Assembly (NCBI GenBank): GCA_013397695.1
Contig: VYZI01000529.1
Coordinates: forward strand, 186,001-250,000
Direction of reading: 5' to 3'
DNA: 64,000 nt
Source of the DNA: Centropus unirufus
Lineage: Eukaryota > Chordata > Aves > Cuculiformes > Centropidae
Shown here: positions 11,683-23,720 of the stretch, one piece after another
How the letters are laid out: every line of letters begins with the position of its first letter
Numbering within the stretch: the first letter of the stretch is position 1
Program-made: the position numbers and the translations under genes
The notes under the pieces: model-generated
What the model was told of the DNA's origin: nothing
Database searches by the model: none
What the model saw: only the letters and a program-made list of their open reading frames with translations

Positions 11683-11705
11683 TTTTTTTTTTTTAAAAAA
11701 AAAAA
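11683..11705. repeat. T12-A11 homopolymer palindrome
   Basis: Twelve Ts (11683-11694) run directly into eleven As (11695-11705), giving a self-complementary AT tract. It could be a slippage product or a head-to-head joint of two poly-A type tails; nothing flanking it decides which. Confidence 0.85.
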
Positions 11706-11935
11706 GCCACTCACCACTTTTTCTGTTTGTGGGTGAGAACCCGTTGCTCTGTACACTGGAGGAAAGGCACTGATCCCTGGGTAAGATTTGACTGTGTTTA
11801 GCACCTGCTGGCAGATGCAGCACCTTTTAATTGTCTCATAATACTACTCTTGATTGGATTTTATTTCATTTCTAGATAAAGTTCTTCTCTCATACAGCTT
11901 TTTTTCTTTTAGACTGATTTAATCATAGATTAGAA

Positions 11936-12050
11936 CCATTAGAAACATATGGCTTGAGCGGCCTCCTGGATCAGACCAAACCAAGCAGTTTTCTCTGTCT
12001 TTTGCCAGCAGAAGTTTGAACTTCAAGGAGGCTCTAATGGAAATGCTAAG
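11936..12050 (+). mobile_element. Possible ancient CR1/L3-like relic
   Basis: The string CTCCTGGATCAGACCAA, followed about 15 bp later by a TTTCTCTGTCT block and then CCAGCAGAAG, follows the order of blocks I remember from old amniote CR1/L3-type elements (a 'gaacataagaa...ggatcagaccaa...' core). It is far more diverged than the other CR1 copies here and lacks the avian tail octamers. The call rests on remembered consensus blocks and needs a profile search. Confidence 0.35.
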
Positions 12051-12289
12051 AGCTGTGGTCCTAAAACTGAGCTTCCTTAGCAAAATCTCTTTGAATGTAA
12101 GATGAATTAGTTCCATTTCATCAAGGAGATAAGAAAATAAACATGATCCTTCCTTGGCTCTGAAATGCTTTTTTTTCAACAAATTAATCTCTGTTTAGAA
12201 AGACATTTAGGGATTGCCTGCTTGCCAGTAGCTTGCTCTTTGACACTCATCTTTAGATTGTAAGAAATAATAACTAATGCTCTTTGTTT

Positions 12290-12311
12290 TGTAGAATTTC
12301 GAAATTCTACA
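12290..12311. repeat. Perfect 22-bp palindrome
   Basis: An uninterrupted self-complementary sequence whose left half is TGTAGAATTTC (12290-12300) and whose right half is its exact reverse complement (12301-12311), with no spacer. The next base pair out fails to match. By rough calculation a perfect palindrome this long is expected well under once in 64 kb of random DNA. It does not lie in a recognised repeat. Confidence 0.9.
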
Positions 12312-15300
12312 CAGTGATGACACTGTGAAACGAGCAGCCGTTTCAGCTAGCAGGCAGCCCTGGAGGATGGTAGCACCGCCCTGCAGTAGTCTAAGGTGCA
12401 CGCTGAGGCTGGGGTGGAAGATTGAAAGCTGATGTGCTCCTTGTTTGCCTCCCTCTTCTCTCATTGTGCTCTGTGAGCACAACCTAGAGTAGATCCCATG
12501 CCGATCCCACAAACTGTCACACAGTTTATTTCTGTCACACACATGCGATCTTGCCAATAACAGAGGCCATGAATGAGGGGCTTACTTTAAAACAAAAAAT
12601 ATATGGTGTGACGTTGTATCGTGATAGCATCCAAGGACCAGTTAGGATGAGGGCATCATCTGTTATATGCTGGATCCATTACAAGTTGAACATGTGGTGT
12701 TGATCCTCTAAGAAATTTCAATCCAAGATGCTGCAGACTGTAGGAGGAGAAGGGAGGGTAAAGGAGATGAAGTGTGATATAGTCTGCATAATGCTAGAAA
12801 GCAATCAAAAGGCTGTATGCTAAAAACTCACTTAGAACTACTTGGGCATGTAACTGAAAGAGAAGACTTGGGACAGAGGAAAAAAAAATGTTTGTTCAAC
12901 TGAACACTAAAACCATCTGAAAGGTTGGAAGCTGATGTGGGGTCAGGATAGAAGGAGGCAGGACAGGCAGGTAAGGATATTAATGGCACTGATGCAGCTT
13001 GCCCATATTGTGTTTGGGATCTTTATTTCCTAAACTGTATTTATATGGTGGGATATTTCTGATTTGAGCTTGGTCTGAAAAGATGAATTCAACTGATCTG
13101 AAAGTCGGCTTCATGAGAATTGTATTCTTGTGCGCCCCTCTGTTTCTCAGGACCTACCCGTGACAGCCTGACCGACAGTGGTTGTGATTGCAAAACCGGC
13201 CAGAGAAAAAATGAAGCACCTCATGCTGAGGATGGGAGGTGGGAAGGGGAGAGAATGAACCAGTTCATCACATAGTGCAAAAACGCCTCTCTTTGTTACA
13301 TCTTCCACTTGTTAAAAGACAGTGTTGTTCTGCAGGCCCTCAAATGAAAATTCAGAAATGAAAAGTCAGAAAGGCAGTTAAGGGATCTGTGTGTGGATAC
13401 TGCAGCCATCTCCAGAAGAAAAAAAGAATGCTTAATCACAATCATGAATTTACAAGACTGGCTAACGATACTCTCCATCAACCTGAGTACTTCTACTGGA
13501 ACAGAAGAAGGACATTAACAATCTTCCTGTCTCCTGGGAAGTCCATGGAGCTGGAGGCAGCATCATTGGTTAGGTTTGGAGTATTCAGCAGCTTCACAGA
13601 GGAGCTCCAGAAAACCTTTACAGCTTTTGTAATGAAAATAGCATTCCTATAAGACTGTGTTTATGGTGGGCCCCAGTGAACTGTTTGGGTTTTGTCTGTA
13701 AAATTTCCAGCCAGTTGGTCTTGCAAAGAACAAGTGCAAGTTGGAGACTTATAGCATTTAAATTCTGGGGGAAGGAAATAATACTTTAAGATAAATGATA
13801 CTTTGGGCCCAGCAAATCTGACATTGAGTAGTGCTGCCAGAGTTTTCAATATTATTGAATTCAACAATCTTTTCCACCAGATTCCAGAATCATCTGGAAC
13901 ATTCTCTCTTTGTGAAATAAATGCTTGTACGCTGCCAGGTGATTAACAATGTTTGCGGAGATGTGAGTGTATCTCAGGAGACTCTGCTTTGTTTTGCTAC
14001 TGTAATTTCCAGTAAAGATTTGGTCAAGACTTGAAACTGTCTGAAATGATGTATTTTTCAGCTTTAAGTTAAAATTCTGACCGGCCAAAAGGTTCTTGAT
14101 TGTTAGTTTTTCTGGCCGAAACCACTTAATTTTTCCACTGTGCTTTGTACTTCTGTTATGGATGACCATTTTATCCCTCTGGCTTCAGAAAAGACAAACA
14201 CTGTATCACTTCCTAAGTGTGAGAGGGGAAAAACCTACTAAAATATAAGAGAGGATTTTCAAAGGATTACAAATTAATCAGATTTTGTACAAATAAACAC
14301 TGAAAGTGTAGACCCTACTAAAAAGACTTGCAGCCCAAGTGAGCCAAACCATTGGTTACATTTAAAGGAAAGGATAGAGGTGGAGAAACTAAAGGTTCTG
14401 AGGAGGAATCTAAATTTTTGAGGGAATTTAGCAGACAAAATGAAGGTATAATCAAGCATAAAGTCAGCAAAAACTGTCACAAAATAAACTGAGGAGGAAG
14501 CAACCTTACTGAGGGAGAAATGGGAAGATGGTAAGAAATATAAGCGGAAATGAAGGATACTTGGACTTTGTAAGGGACGTCAGAGACTCTGATAGTTAAT
14601 GGCTTGCATTCATTGGCCATTTATCGCAAATGCAGGATATTATCGCCAAGTGACAAAGTGTTCTTTTTAAGTTACGAGCCACATGCAGCGCCTGTGCAGC
14701 ACCTGCTGATTTTGTAAGTGTGGGGGATGCTTAAGCGGCATTTTGTCCTCAGCATTTTAAACTGTGCAGCCCTCGCTGATCTGGCCCGTTCTGCCCCGCA
14801 GGAGCTGTAGTGGCCTCATGGGCACAATCAACAACTGCGCCCACAGGGTTCACCGAGCACCTCAGGTACCTCTTGTGGGACTATTTTGCCTTCAGTGGTG
14901 TCGATATCATACTCTCAAAATCACTTGGAAAAGCTTCCGAGTATAGTCGTTCTCTTCTTTTGTGGAATAAATATTTGTGCATGGGAAGCGGTGGAAAACT
15001 GCAATCGTAATCGTGGCAGGAGGGTGGACTGCAGCAGCGTTTGTGTCACTGACCGAGAACTACGATCACCAAACACCACTGACAGAGACGCGTGTGTGTG
15101 CACATGCGTGTAGGCATCGCCATGTCGACAATGAAACTCTACTGGAAACGGCATAAATGTAATAATTAATGACTCTAGAAGTGCTGAAATATAAATATAT
15201 CAGGTAAGAAAATATAATTTGTGTGTCCCCATTGTGTATGTATACTTATATACATGTTACATAGAATGGATTTTTCATGGTGGTAAGTAATACTTTCTAG

Positions 15301-15790
15301 GTCCTTAAAGTTTCTAGACTCTAAAATGTAATTAATAATACATGGAATTTTTTTTTTAATTATGAGAGGCTTTCATTATTTGTTTGTGTTCCAAAATGTG
15401 GGTTTAATTTGTTTTGTATGTTACAAAGCCCACACTTCCTATAAAGCATAAGTAGTGATAGCTTTGTGGGCTCCTGTAAGAAAAGGAATATGGACAAATA
15501 AAATCTCTGCATTGTTAGCTGAATTGAAAGCTTATTAGAAGAATAATTTTAGCTATGATTTTTGAAAATGCAAAAAAACCGGCCAGTACTGGATTTTTTA
15601 AATCAAGTCAGTAAAATTAGATAAGTCATTTTGTCAATTTTTCCTTTTCAGAGCTGAAATAGTTAAATGGATTTAAGCATTATTCATGGAAAAGAAATGT
15701 ATTTGGAATGAAAATATCAGGTGCATTTTAACTTTGCTGCATTTTAAGCTATGTAAATGGGTTTTACGAAGAAAATGATGACTGATAAAA
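12312..15790. other. Non-coding unique DNA
   Basis: No gene recognised. Open frames are short and unremarkable. It includes AT-rich stretches around 15150-15420 with short T runs. Confidence 0.6.
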
Positions 15791-16405
15791 TCATAGAATC
15801 GCTACGTTGGAAAAGTTCTTTGAGATCAAGGAGTCCAACTGTACCTATCTGCCACTAAACCATATCCTTAAATAAATACCTCATCCCTCATCTACCCGTC
15901 TTTTAAACACCTCCAAGGATGCTGATTCCACCACCTCCCTGAGCAGCCTCTGCCAGTGCCTGATGACCCTTTTGGTGATTCTCTACAACTTCCTTCCAGG
16001 CACTTGGAGGCAGGGATGAGGTCTCACCTCAGCCTCCTCTTCTCCAGCTCAACAACCCCAGCTCCCTCAGCTGCTCCTCACAACCCTTGTTCTCCAGCCC
16101 CTTCCCAGCTCTGCTCCTTTCCCTGGATGTGCTCCAGAATCCCAAGGTTCTTCTTGGCGTGAGGGGCCCAGAACTGACCCCAGGATTCCAGGTGTGGCCT
16201 CCCCAGTGCTGAGTCCAGAGGCAGAATCCCCTCCCTGCTCCTGCTGCCCACGCTGGTTCTGATCCAGGCCAAGATGCCCTTGGCCTTCTTGGCCACCTGG
16301 GCCACTGCTGGCTCCTGTTCAGCCCCTGTCAGCCAATACCCCCAGGTCCTTCTCCTCCAGGCCCTTCACCATTCTTCCCAAGGCCCTGAAGTTCCTCTTA
16401 ATTGC
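15791..16405 (-). mobile_element. CR1 LINE fragment with reverse-transcriptase remnant
   Basis: The longest CR1 copy in the window, inserted antisense. From the left it opens with the inverted tail (TCATAGAATC), then the CCACTAAACCATATCC and CTACCCGTCTTTTAAA blocks, the inverted form of the GCCCAGGGAGGTGGTGGA block, and the GAGAAGAGGAGGCTGAGG block in inverted form. Beyond the untranslated tail, the minus strand reads a decayed stretch of the CR1 ORF2 C-terminus with a QFWAPHAKKNLGILE-type motif, near 16130-16200. That end normally carries the last part of the reverse transcriptase. Stops and frame breaks show it is dead. A small ATCCCTCATC insertion-like change is visible near 15885. The 5' (right-hand) limit is uncertain because similarity fades after about 16390. 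Confidence 0.95.
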
Positions 16406-19400
16406 CCTCAGTTTCTGTGGAGCTTATTACTGCCTACTTGGAATATTAGAAGAGGGTAATAATCTGTAGGCTTAACTAGGGTTGGGAGTTTTCTTTTAAC
16501 ATTCCTCACAGAGAGTCCAGATCAGACCTTCTGTTCCCTTCAGACGGGAATCCCTCAAGACAATGACTCGTCCTTTCTTCTTCACAGAGGTTGTTCTGAT
16601 AGTCGGCTTGAGATGGCTCAACCTAGGGAATGTTTCTAGGCTGTGGGAGCCACCATCCTCTTTGGAATTTGATTCCACGTGCAAAGCTTCCTATGTAGTG
16701 GTCTGCCTTCCCCTCACACCCCTGAGCTCCCGAGCCCAGCTCCCTCCGGCTTGCTCCCCGCTGGTGGCCACTGGCAGTGCTCGAGGGGTGCTCAGGGCTC
16801 CACCTGGAGCTGGTGCAAACCTCGAGCAGCCTTCGTGATGCTGCTGAGTGCCCACCGTGTTCCTCCTGGCCGACCTCCTGCACCCTCTCCCTGCCTGCTT
16901 GAGATGCTGCTCAGACTGCCCTGCTCCTCTGGCGCGCCCGCTCCTCTGCCCGCTGGGGAGGGTTTAAATCCCCCGCAGGAGCTGCAAGAAGGCTGGCAGG
17001 TCCCACTCTTTCCACAGCGGCTTGGGTTTGATCTTCCCCATCTGAAGCAAATCACGCAGGCAGGAAACTTTCTGGGATGGGAGACCTTAGAGAGAATGAG
17101 AGTTTTTATTATTTCTGTATTAGACTTAGGTATTCAAGAGATTGGTCACTGTGAAGAACCTTGAAGTTACATTGAAAAAGCAAGTACATTTGCTTCAGAA
17201 ATGACGTGAACCAGGAAAGAGCAAATTCTTAAAATTTTGTTGAAGCGCTGCGACACCAGACAAGCTCTGAGAAGAGTCATGGCCAACAGACGAAGTGACG
17301 TGGAAGTCAGACGGAGTGAGGAAGAGCCTCAAGGAGATCCCCCGTGAGAAGAGCCGTCTAGTTTTCTAAGTCAGAAAGCTTCCCAAAGCTCTCGGCAGCT
17401 TTCATTACAGAACCCGTGCAAGTGAACCCTGGTCTCTTGGGTGCGAGCCACTGTGGAGAGGGGCACCTCGCCAGTCTGCGCTGGCAGGAGTGGGAAGAGG
17501 TGGCACCAGTGGAACTGGCAGGTAGTGACCGTGCTCCCCGGAGGGGAAGAGGCACTGACAAGCCGTGCAGAGCGCTGTGCCACCAAACAGCCTCCTGGCT
17601 AGGTACAGGGGCTCACCTGCTTTTAAGTGTCTCATGGAAGTGCTAAGGAAAAGCAATATAAAAGGGAAAGAATGTAAATATTATGGTTCAGGGATATCAG
17701 CCCCAGTCCAAGGGAAAATTCCTGCCTTTCAGTGAAAGCCTTGAGGGGCTTCTAGTTCAAAGGATCTGAGAGTTGTGGGGAGGCAGCCGCGTATGTTACT
17801 AGTTCTATATCTGCCATCCCTTGATGATGACAGATAAGTTAAAATAAGGAAAAGCATCCCTCCTAAGCAGGGGAAAGAAACATTGGCATGGGAAAGAGCA
17901 GCTAAAAGTGGTAAATATTTTTTCAAGTGACAGGATAATTTATATGATGAGGCTGGACGTGTGAATGGCAAAACAGCTTTTGCTCATGTCTCAGACCTTC
18001 TGATGCGACTGGCTATTTCAGACGTAAATGATAATGATAAATTACTCAGGAAAAAAATATCTCTCAGTTTTAAGGCTTTATTTTAGGAGGGTTTTTTGCT
18101 CTTCATAAATGTAGTGATCTTGTGGTTTTATCTTTCAGGATTAAAAGACTACTGGCAGATACTTAGGGCTTTGCTTTTTGTTTTACTTTTTACATAGTCT
18201 GATACAAGTGAGAATATCTGTGAGTTGGAAAATGTACCCACAAGACCACCGGAAACTGCATATTTTTATTTAAACTCAATCCTGCCGTGTTTAGTATCAG
18301 AGCTAAAAAGTGAACCTTGTATGAACAGTAAGTGAAGCAGAAAACTACAATTTGGCCTTCCCAAAAAAGTGAATGGCAAAATCAAGTGAGATCCTGAAAG
18401 TAATAAGTGAATGCTTAAAATGTTTTGGGCTTAATCACAATTTTGATTGTTTAGGACTTACGCTTAAAATTACAGTGTTTGCTACAATAGCTTTTTATGT
18501 ATAAACAGACTAAAAAGCATCTTGCATATGTTCAAGTCAATTAATTCTTTGATAAAGTATTATAAGCATAACTTCAAAGTTTTTTTTTTTCTTTTCTGAT
18601 TTACTTCTCTCCTTTGGGCTTGCATAAGCTCTTTACGTTAACCACATTCAAAAGCTTTTTAATTTGCCATTAGTGCATCATAGCAAGGAGAAGCCAGAGC
18701 CAGCATGAAAAGCTTTTAACAAGCAGGTATGTGTTTCTTTTTTATCTCTCAGCCAGGGGTTTGTCAGAGGAGGACAATACTCATACTCAGACAGGCTGTT
18801 GAAGTTCCAGTCTGGTTTTCTAATTTAGAAGTGCTACTGGATGACACAAATGGTAGGAATAACTGTAAATTCCATGTGAAAAAAATAAAATGGGAGGGCA
18901 TCCTTGAGACCTTAGAAAAAGGTCTAAAGTGGTTCTTTAAAAGCTAGAACAGCTTCAAAAATTATTGTAGTCTCAGTTTGATTGTTTTGCTTATATTAGA
19001 AGTGAATACTTGTCTCACTAATGCACCATATAAACTCAACTTATATTTATTTGCTACCTCGTTCAAATCAAGGAAAAGAAAAAGACTGAAAGGTAATCAG
19101 TGAGCTACCCTTGAAAAAGATACAGTACTGAGGTACTGGACGAAGCCAGCAAGAAAGGGTTAATTCTTTATTTGCAGTTTTAGAATTCTTTAAAAAGATT
19201 TGAGGTTGAAGTTGGTAGGAAAACTAAGTAGAATCTGTGCTGCTGCTTTAGATACTGTCATTCCTTCCTCTGGCAATTCATTCTTTCAACACCTGCCACA
19301 TTCTTCTTCTAAAAACAATGAAGAAAAAAATATTTTAAAATTACATATCTTAATAATTATCTATTTTTTGACAGGCTTACCTGGTCCTGTCCTGTGATCA

Positions 19401-22400
19401 CGTTGTGTCATCTGCTGGGTGGCTTCTCCTGCCTGTGCTCTTAGTGGTCAGGATGCTGCAGAGGGCCCCACGCACGGCTGGCACCAGAAGCTTTGCATGG
19501 AGAAGCCTTGTCCTGCTCCTCAAACAGAACAAGGTTGCCCTTTTGTTCCCTGTGATGCATGAAACGAATACTTGACTGGATAAGTGGCATGGAGTGCTGT
19601 GTTCATTCATGTTAGCTCCCGTCCATCCTGATCAACTGTTAAAAGAGCAGATATTTGATCTGCAGCAAAAGAATGTTTAGTCTTTTCAGAGCTGTTCTCA
19701 TCAGTGAGAAGCCTTCACAGGAAAAAAAGTTGAGGATGAGGGCAGGTAATGGCAATACAGGTTTGGGGAAAATATTGGTCCTATTGTGTTTCTTTTGTTT
19801 TTTTTTCCCCTATTTATTCCCTCTGCTGTTTGAATGGAGAGCAACAGAGGAGAATTAATAGGAAGTCTTTAGCTGGAGTGCTCTACTGCTTTACCACAAA
19901 CTCTGGGGAGATGGTTCCCTTTCCTCATCCCTAAAAGTAAAGGTGATCTCAGTTTCTCTTGCTTCTCAGCTAACCTATCACAGAATGCCACATCAATATT
20001 TGGAAAGTGCTGAGTTTATTTAAAAAGCATTAAGCCTGGCAATGGATTTCAGTGGAAGAGGGGCTAACTGGGCTGGGGGTGGGGGCAAGACTCTGAGAAG
20101 TTTTAACTGATGGACGAAGGCAGGGAATGAAAAAAATCTCCCCTGCCCGCTAAAATGCCATGTGACCTCAGACTGATCTTGTGTAAAGGATAAGAGTTCC
20201 CAACTACTGACTTTTATTCTGTGCTTCAAGTGAGACCAAAAGACGGAAAACTGGCCGTCCAAGTTATTTTTAGGTTTTTATTATGTTCAGGAATTAATTT
20301 GGATGACAACAAAGGTGTTTTTAGTGCAACAAGTAGGATTAAATAAGCAGTCTGGCAGAAGATCTGAGAAGCACAAGGTGAAAATAAATACAGCAGAGCA
20401 GTGAAGAATGCTGAAAGAAACAGAAAGTGTTAAAAGGCATGTAAACGCAACGAGGGCTGAAGCCAAATTCATATTCGAACATCTAAGCTACAAATCCTCT
20501 TCCCTCCTTTCCTTCCTCTGACCAGATGTGTGCACAACCCCTGCTGCCCCTTGCATTTACTCTCATGACAAGAATTTAAGCGATGGAACGGAGTAAAAAT
20601 TAGGCAGACACAACTATGTGGGAAGCTGCTTTGCCACTCAGTTGTGGATGGGACTTGCATCTTTCAGGTAGTTTGTGGTAGGGCGATTTATTCTTTCAGT
20701 GTTTTGGAAAGACTTGTAACTCCACCCGGATTAATGCCTGTACTCTTTTATCTTTCTTAGAGAGCTCTCTGACTAAGTTATTTTCCTCCTGGGATGTATA
20801 ACATATACTCTCAGCTACAGTGGGATAAGAGGCTCTTGAATACCAAGGCCTCTGCTGAAGGCCCTTTGCAACATTGTCCATTCCCATCAAATTTCACCTG
20901 GAGCTCATCTGTAGGATCTTACTCAGGTTGGGTCATGTGGTAGGGCACCATAAACTCAAAATACTACAGCCGTGTGCTAGAATCCTCACAGGAAGTTCAT
21001 GCCAAGGCTCTACACCAGCCACTCAATTCAGCCTTTCAGTTGTAATGACTTTTAAGTCGTCTCGCTGAAGTCAGTGGTCCAGGGCCTCAGCTTAAAGCTG
21101 AAATCACGCTTGAAGTGCTTTGCTGGCTTAAAGCCCAAGCTGGCTTTTAGTGTGTTATAGGCAGTCTTTCCTGGGATGATGGTGAATCAGAACTGTGCTA
21201 AAGTATTTCTAGCAAGATGAAAAATCACCTCACATTTAACGGCTTTATTGTTTTTCCCACTTTCTATGAACTAAAAATTGAGGCCATTTCTATAAAAAAA
21301 TGGCACTTGAGAATACAAAATTTCCAGAAGAAGTGAGGATCCCTTTTCCAACAGAAGTTGAGTGCACTGTAAGAAATCCTTTCTGAAAAAATCAATGTGG
21401 TCTCTAGAAATGGTTGTCCTCTGTGAAGATTTGGACCTGAAAAAAATAACTATACTGTTAACGATTTCTGGTTCTAAATTAAATATGCCATAGTGCCCCA
21501 GTCCTGTCCTTAGGTCTGCCCCGAGCCAGTGTGATGGGGTCTTCAGAGATGCTTGTGGGCCTGCATGTCTGTGTCCATTTGCTGCTGGAGGTCTCTGTAC
21601 AAAGAGACAATGTGCATGTTTTGTTCTTAGTGTGCATTAATGGTTGTCTTCATATTTTCTCTGTACAGAACCGCTTAGTGGGTCCATCCAAAATCCTGCT
21701 CCTGGAGAAAAGATTGGTTGTTATTTTCAGAACAGAAAGGAATTCATGGCCATTGGTTAGGGGCCATCTGATGGTTCCTGCTCTTCTTCACGGTTCTCCA
21801 GACACGTTTGCCCTCCTCCAGGCAGGGCACTCCTGAAGAGTCATGTTCCTCTGGAGTTTGTAGTTGCATAGCACATAAAGCATGTAATTTAGTTAATCCC
21901 ATTTCGCTACTCAGCTTGCAGAACCTCTGAGAAATACTCCAAGTCCCTTGACCTTAGTGTTTTTCAGATTTGTTTTGAACAGCGTATCTGGAACATGAGT
22001 TTCCTGTGTTATACTTCCTCTGTGGATTCATCTTTGACATTCAATGTGTGCACTTTGCTTATAGTTAGTTCTCATCAGTAAAGCTAGTTCAAGTACCACT
22101 GTCGATATTTTAACTATTGTTTTCTTGCTGGCAGTCACAAAACGTGGGATGCAGCCCAGTAGCTGAGTAGGAAGGAGGGGACTCTGCCCCTCACTGGTTT
22201 TATAGTAAGTCAGAGGATATTCATGCACACTTTTGTATGCCCATAGCAAGTCCACAAGGCCAGTGCTCAAGTATTTAGCAAATACATTCACACACAAATT
22301 TCCACTGATCCTTGTGTTAGTGCATTAGTTAGATAAATCTACCTCTCAGGCTTATTCCATGATTTCTTTACAAATATCTGTAAATTTGAAGTGGACTTTT

Positions 22401-22860
22401 TTTCAACACCTTTGCCATTTGTATATGTTTGTTTCAAGTGACATCTGAGGAGTGAAACAAAAGGGGCATTACAGTGGATGGAACAGCCTCATTGAAAATA
22501 GAAATATTCACCTTTTGCCTTTATTTGCTTGGGCTATTGGGTAGGTTTTAGGTGGGGATGTGTTAATTAGTCATGGGAAAAAATTCAAATCAGAGCAAAA
22601 CCCCAGACTTTTTCTTCACTTTTGATTGTTTATCCTGCCTGTACTTTTGCCCACAATTGCAGAAGTCTTGCCTGTTTCAGGAAGGCAGATGAGAGCATTG
22701 AAGATAAGTTTTCTTTATTACTCCATTAGTAGCATTAACACGCTGCACTCTCCCCTCTAGCATCTGATTACATTTGTGACTTTGAGTCCAAGGGCAAAAG
22801 CAGCAGCAAGCGCAGAGGACATGGGCTGCCTTTGGGAAATGCCCTGGTGGGGTGAGCTGT
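16406..22860. other. Non-coding unique DNA
   Basis: No gene recognised. It includes a locally GC-richer stretch near 16700-16990, where the longest frame starts at a GTG rather than an ATG, a T11 run at 18580-18590, and a quadruplex motif at 20060-20085. The rest is ordinary AT-leaning sequence. Confidence 0.6.
20060..20085 (+). other. Canonical G-quadruplex motif
   Basis: Four G runs on the plus strand, at 20060-20063, 20070-20072, 20075-20079 and 20081-20085, separated by loops of 6, 2 and 1 bases. This meets the usual G3+N1-7 rule. It stands alone in AT-leaning DNA with no CpG island or recognised gene beside it. Confidence 0.7.
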
Positions 22861-23345
22861 TACCCGTGTTCGGCGGCTCCGAGCGCGGCTCCGGCCCCGC
22901 GCACCCCTCTGTGTACATTCTGCACATTCCACAAGTGACTTTGCTTACACAACCCTCGCCGCTACCTTCCTCTCCCCACACAGGTGAAGTGCCGGCCGCC
23001 CTCACCAGAACAGCCCTGCCCTCCTCCCTCGCGCCCCAGGCCCGGCGCAGCAGGACGGTCTCCATTTCTGGTTCAGGCCCGGCCTCCACCGGCTCAGCAC
23101 CGAGCCCCGGTGCCGCGGCGTTTGTTTCCGGGGCAGAACGAAGGCAGTTTGCTAGCACCTGCAGAAGCCAAAGTGACCGCATGTTCCTGCGCTGTCCTGA
23201 GTTGAAATCCTAAAAGCCCTTTGGCCCGAGGAGCTGCCCAGCAGCCCCGTCCGGCGGGGGGGACCGGGGAAGGCCGCGGCCCGGAGCCCGGCGGGAGGCG
23301 CTGCTGCCCTCAACGGAACGGCTGGGGCTGGGAACACCGCGCGGT
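22861..23345. promoter_or_regulatory. CpG island, probable promoter
   Basis: About 45 CpGs in roughly 485 bp by hand count, with the densest clusters near 22865-22905 and 23250-23345. Such an island usually marks a transcription start. Open frames exist on both strands (about 141-145 codons), but that is expected where stops are scarce. The plus-strand frame opens at a GTG; its first ATG, near 22820, has a good Kozak context. A splice-acceptor-like tract (CTTCCTCTCCCCACACAG) ends at 22983, and the same CAG is followed by GTGAAG, which resembles a donor. Transcription direction and gene are unknown. Confidence 0.55.
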
Positions 23346-23589
23346 CCTGAGCCCCCCCTGCTCTTTCCACACGGAGGGAATGCTAACCCCCAATTTGTAA
23401 ACCAGGAAAAAACTCCCCAACACCAAACCTCAGAGATCCTCGCACAAAAATGTGCTGTAAAATGTGTATCTGCACATTTAAAATAATGTCATTGAAATCG
23501 AATCATCCAGAACATGAGCACAGGTTTCAGCTTTTTTACCAGGCGCTGGTGATGTAATAAAAGTGAGCATTTTTCTATTTGGATTGCTC

Positions 23590-23720
23590 TACCAATGCTG
23601 CCAATAATCTGTCAGGAATAATTGGTAATAAATGATTTTAATTATAATGATAATTTCAGTGCCAACAGCATCAATAGGTACAGAATCTGCTACTCTGTGG
23701 CAGGTTGCACAGGTAAAGGG
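23590..23720. promoter_or_regulatory. Candidate homeodomain-rich cis element
   Basis: Several TAAT/ATTA cores are packed into about 130 bp, including TTTTAATTATAATGATAAT at 23636-23654, with two CCAAT boxes at about 23592 and 23601. The sequence is not a simple repeat. This texture is typical of vertebrate conserved non-coding elements, and it lies about 250 bp past the CpG island. Conservation itself cannot be seen from one sequence. Confidence 0.25.

Noticed and set aside
16078..16305. 75-codon minus-strand frame as a host gene
   Set aside because: It is the decayed end of CR1 ORF2 within the 15791-16405 element, not a host gene.
16679..17164. 161-codon open frame, plus strand
   Set aside because: It starts at a GTG in locally GC-rich DNA, and overlapping frames are open on both strands; no domain is visible.
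22757..23213. 141- and 145-codon frames on opposite strands
   Set aside because: Both lie on a CpG island, where opposite-strand frames stay open together. The plus frame starts at a GTG. No family resemblance.
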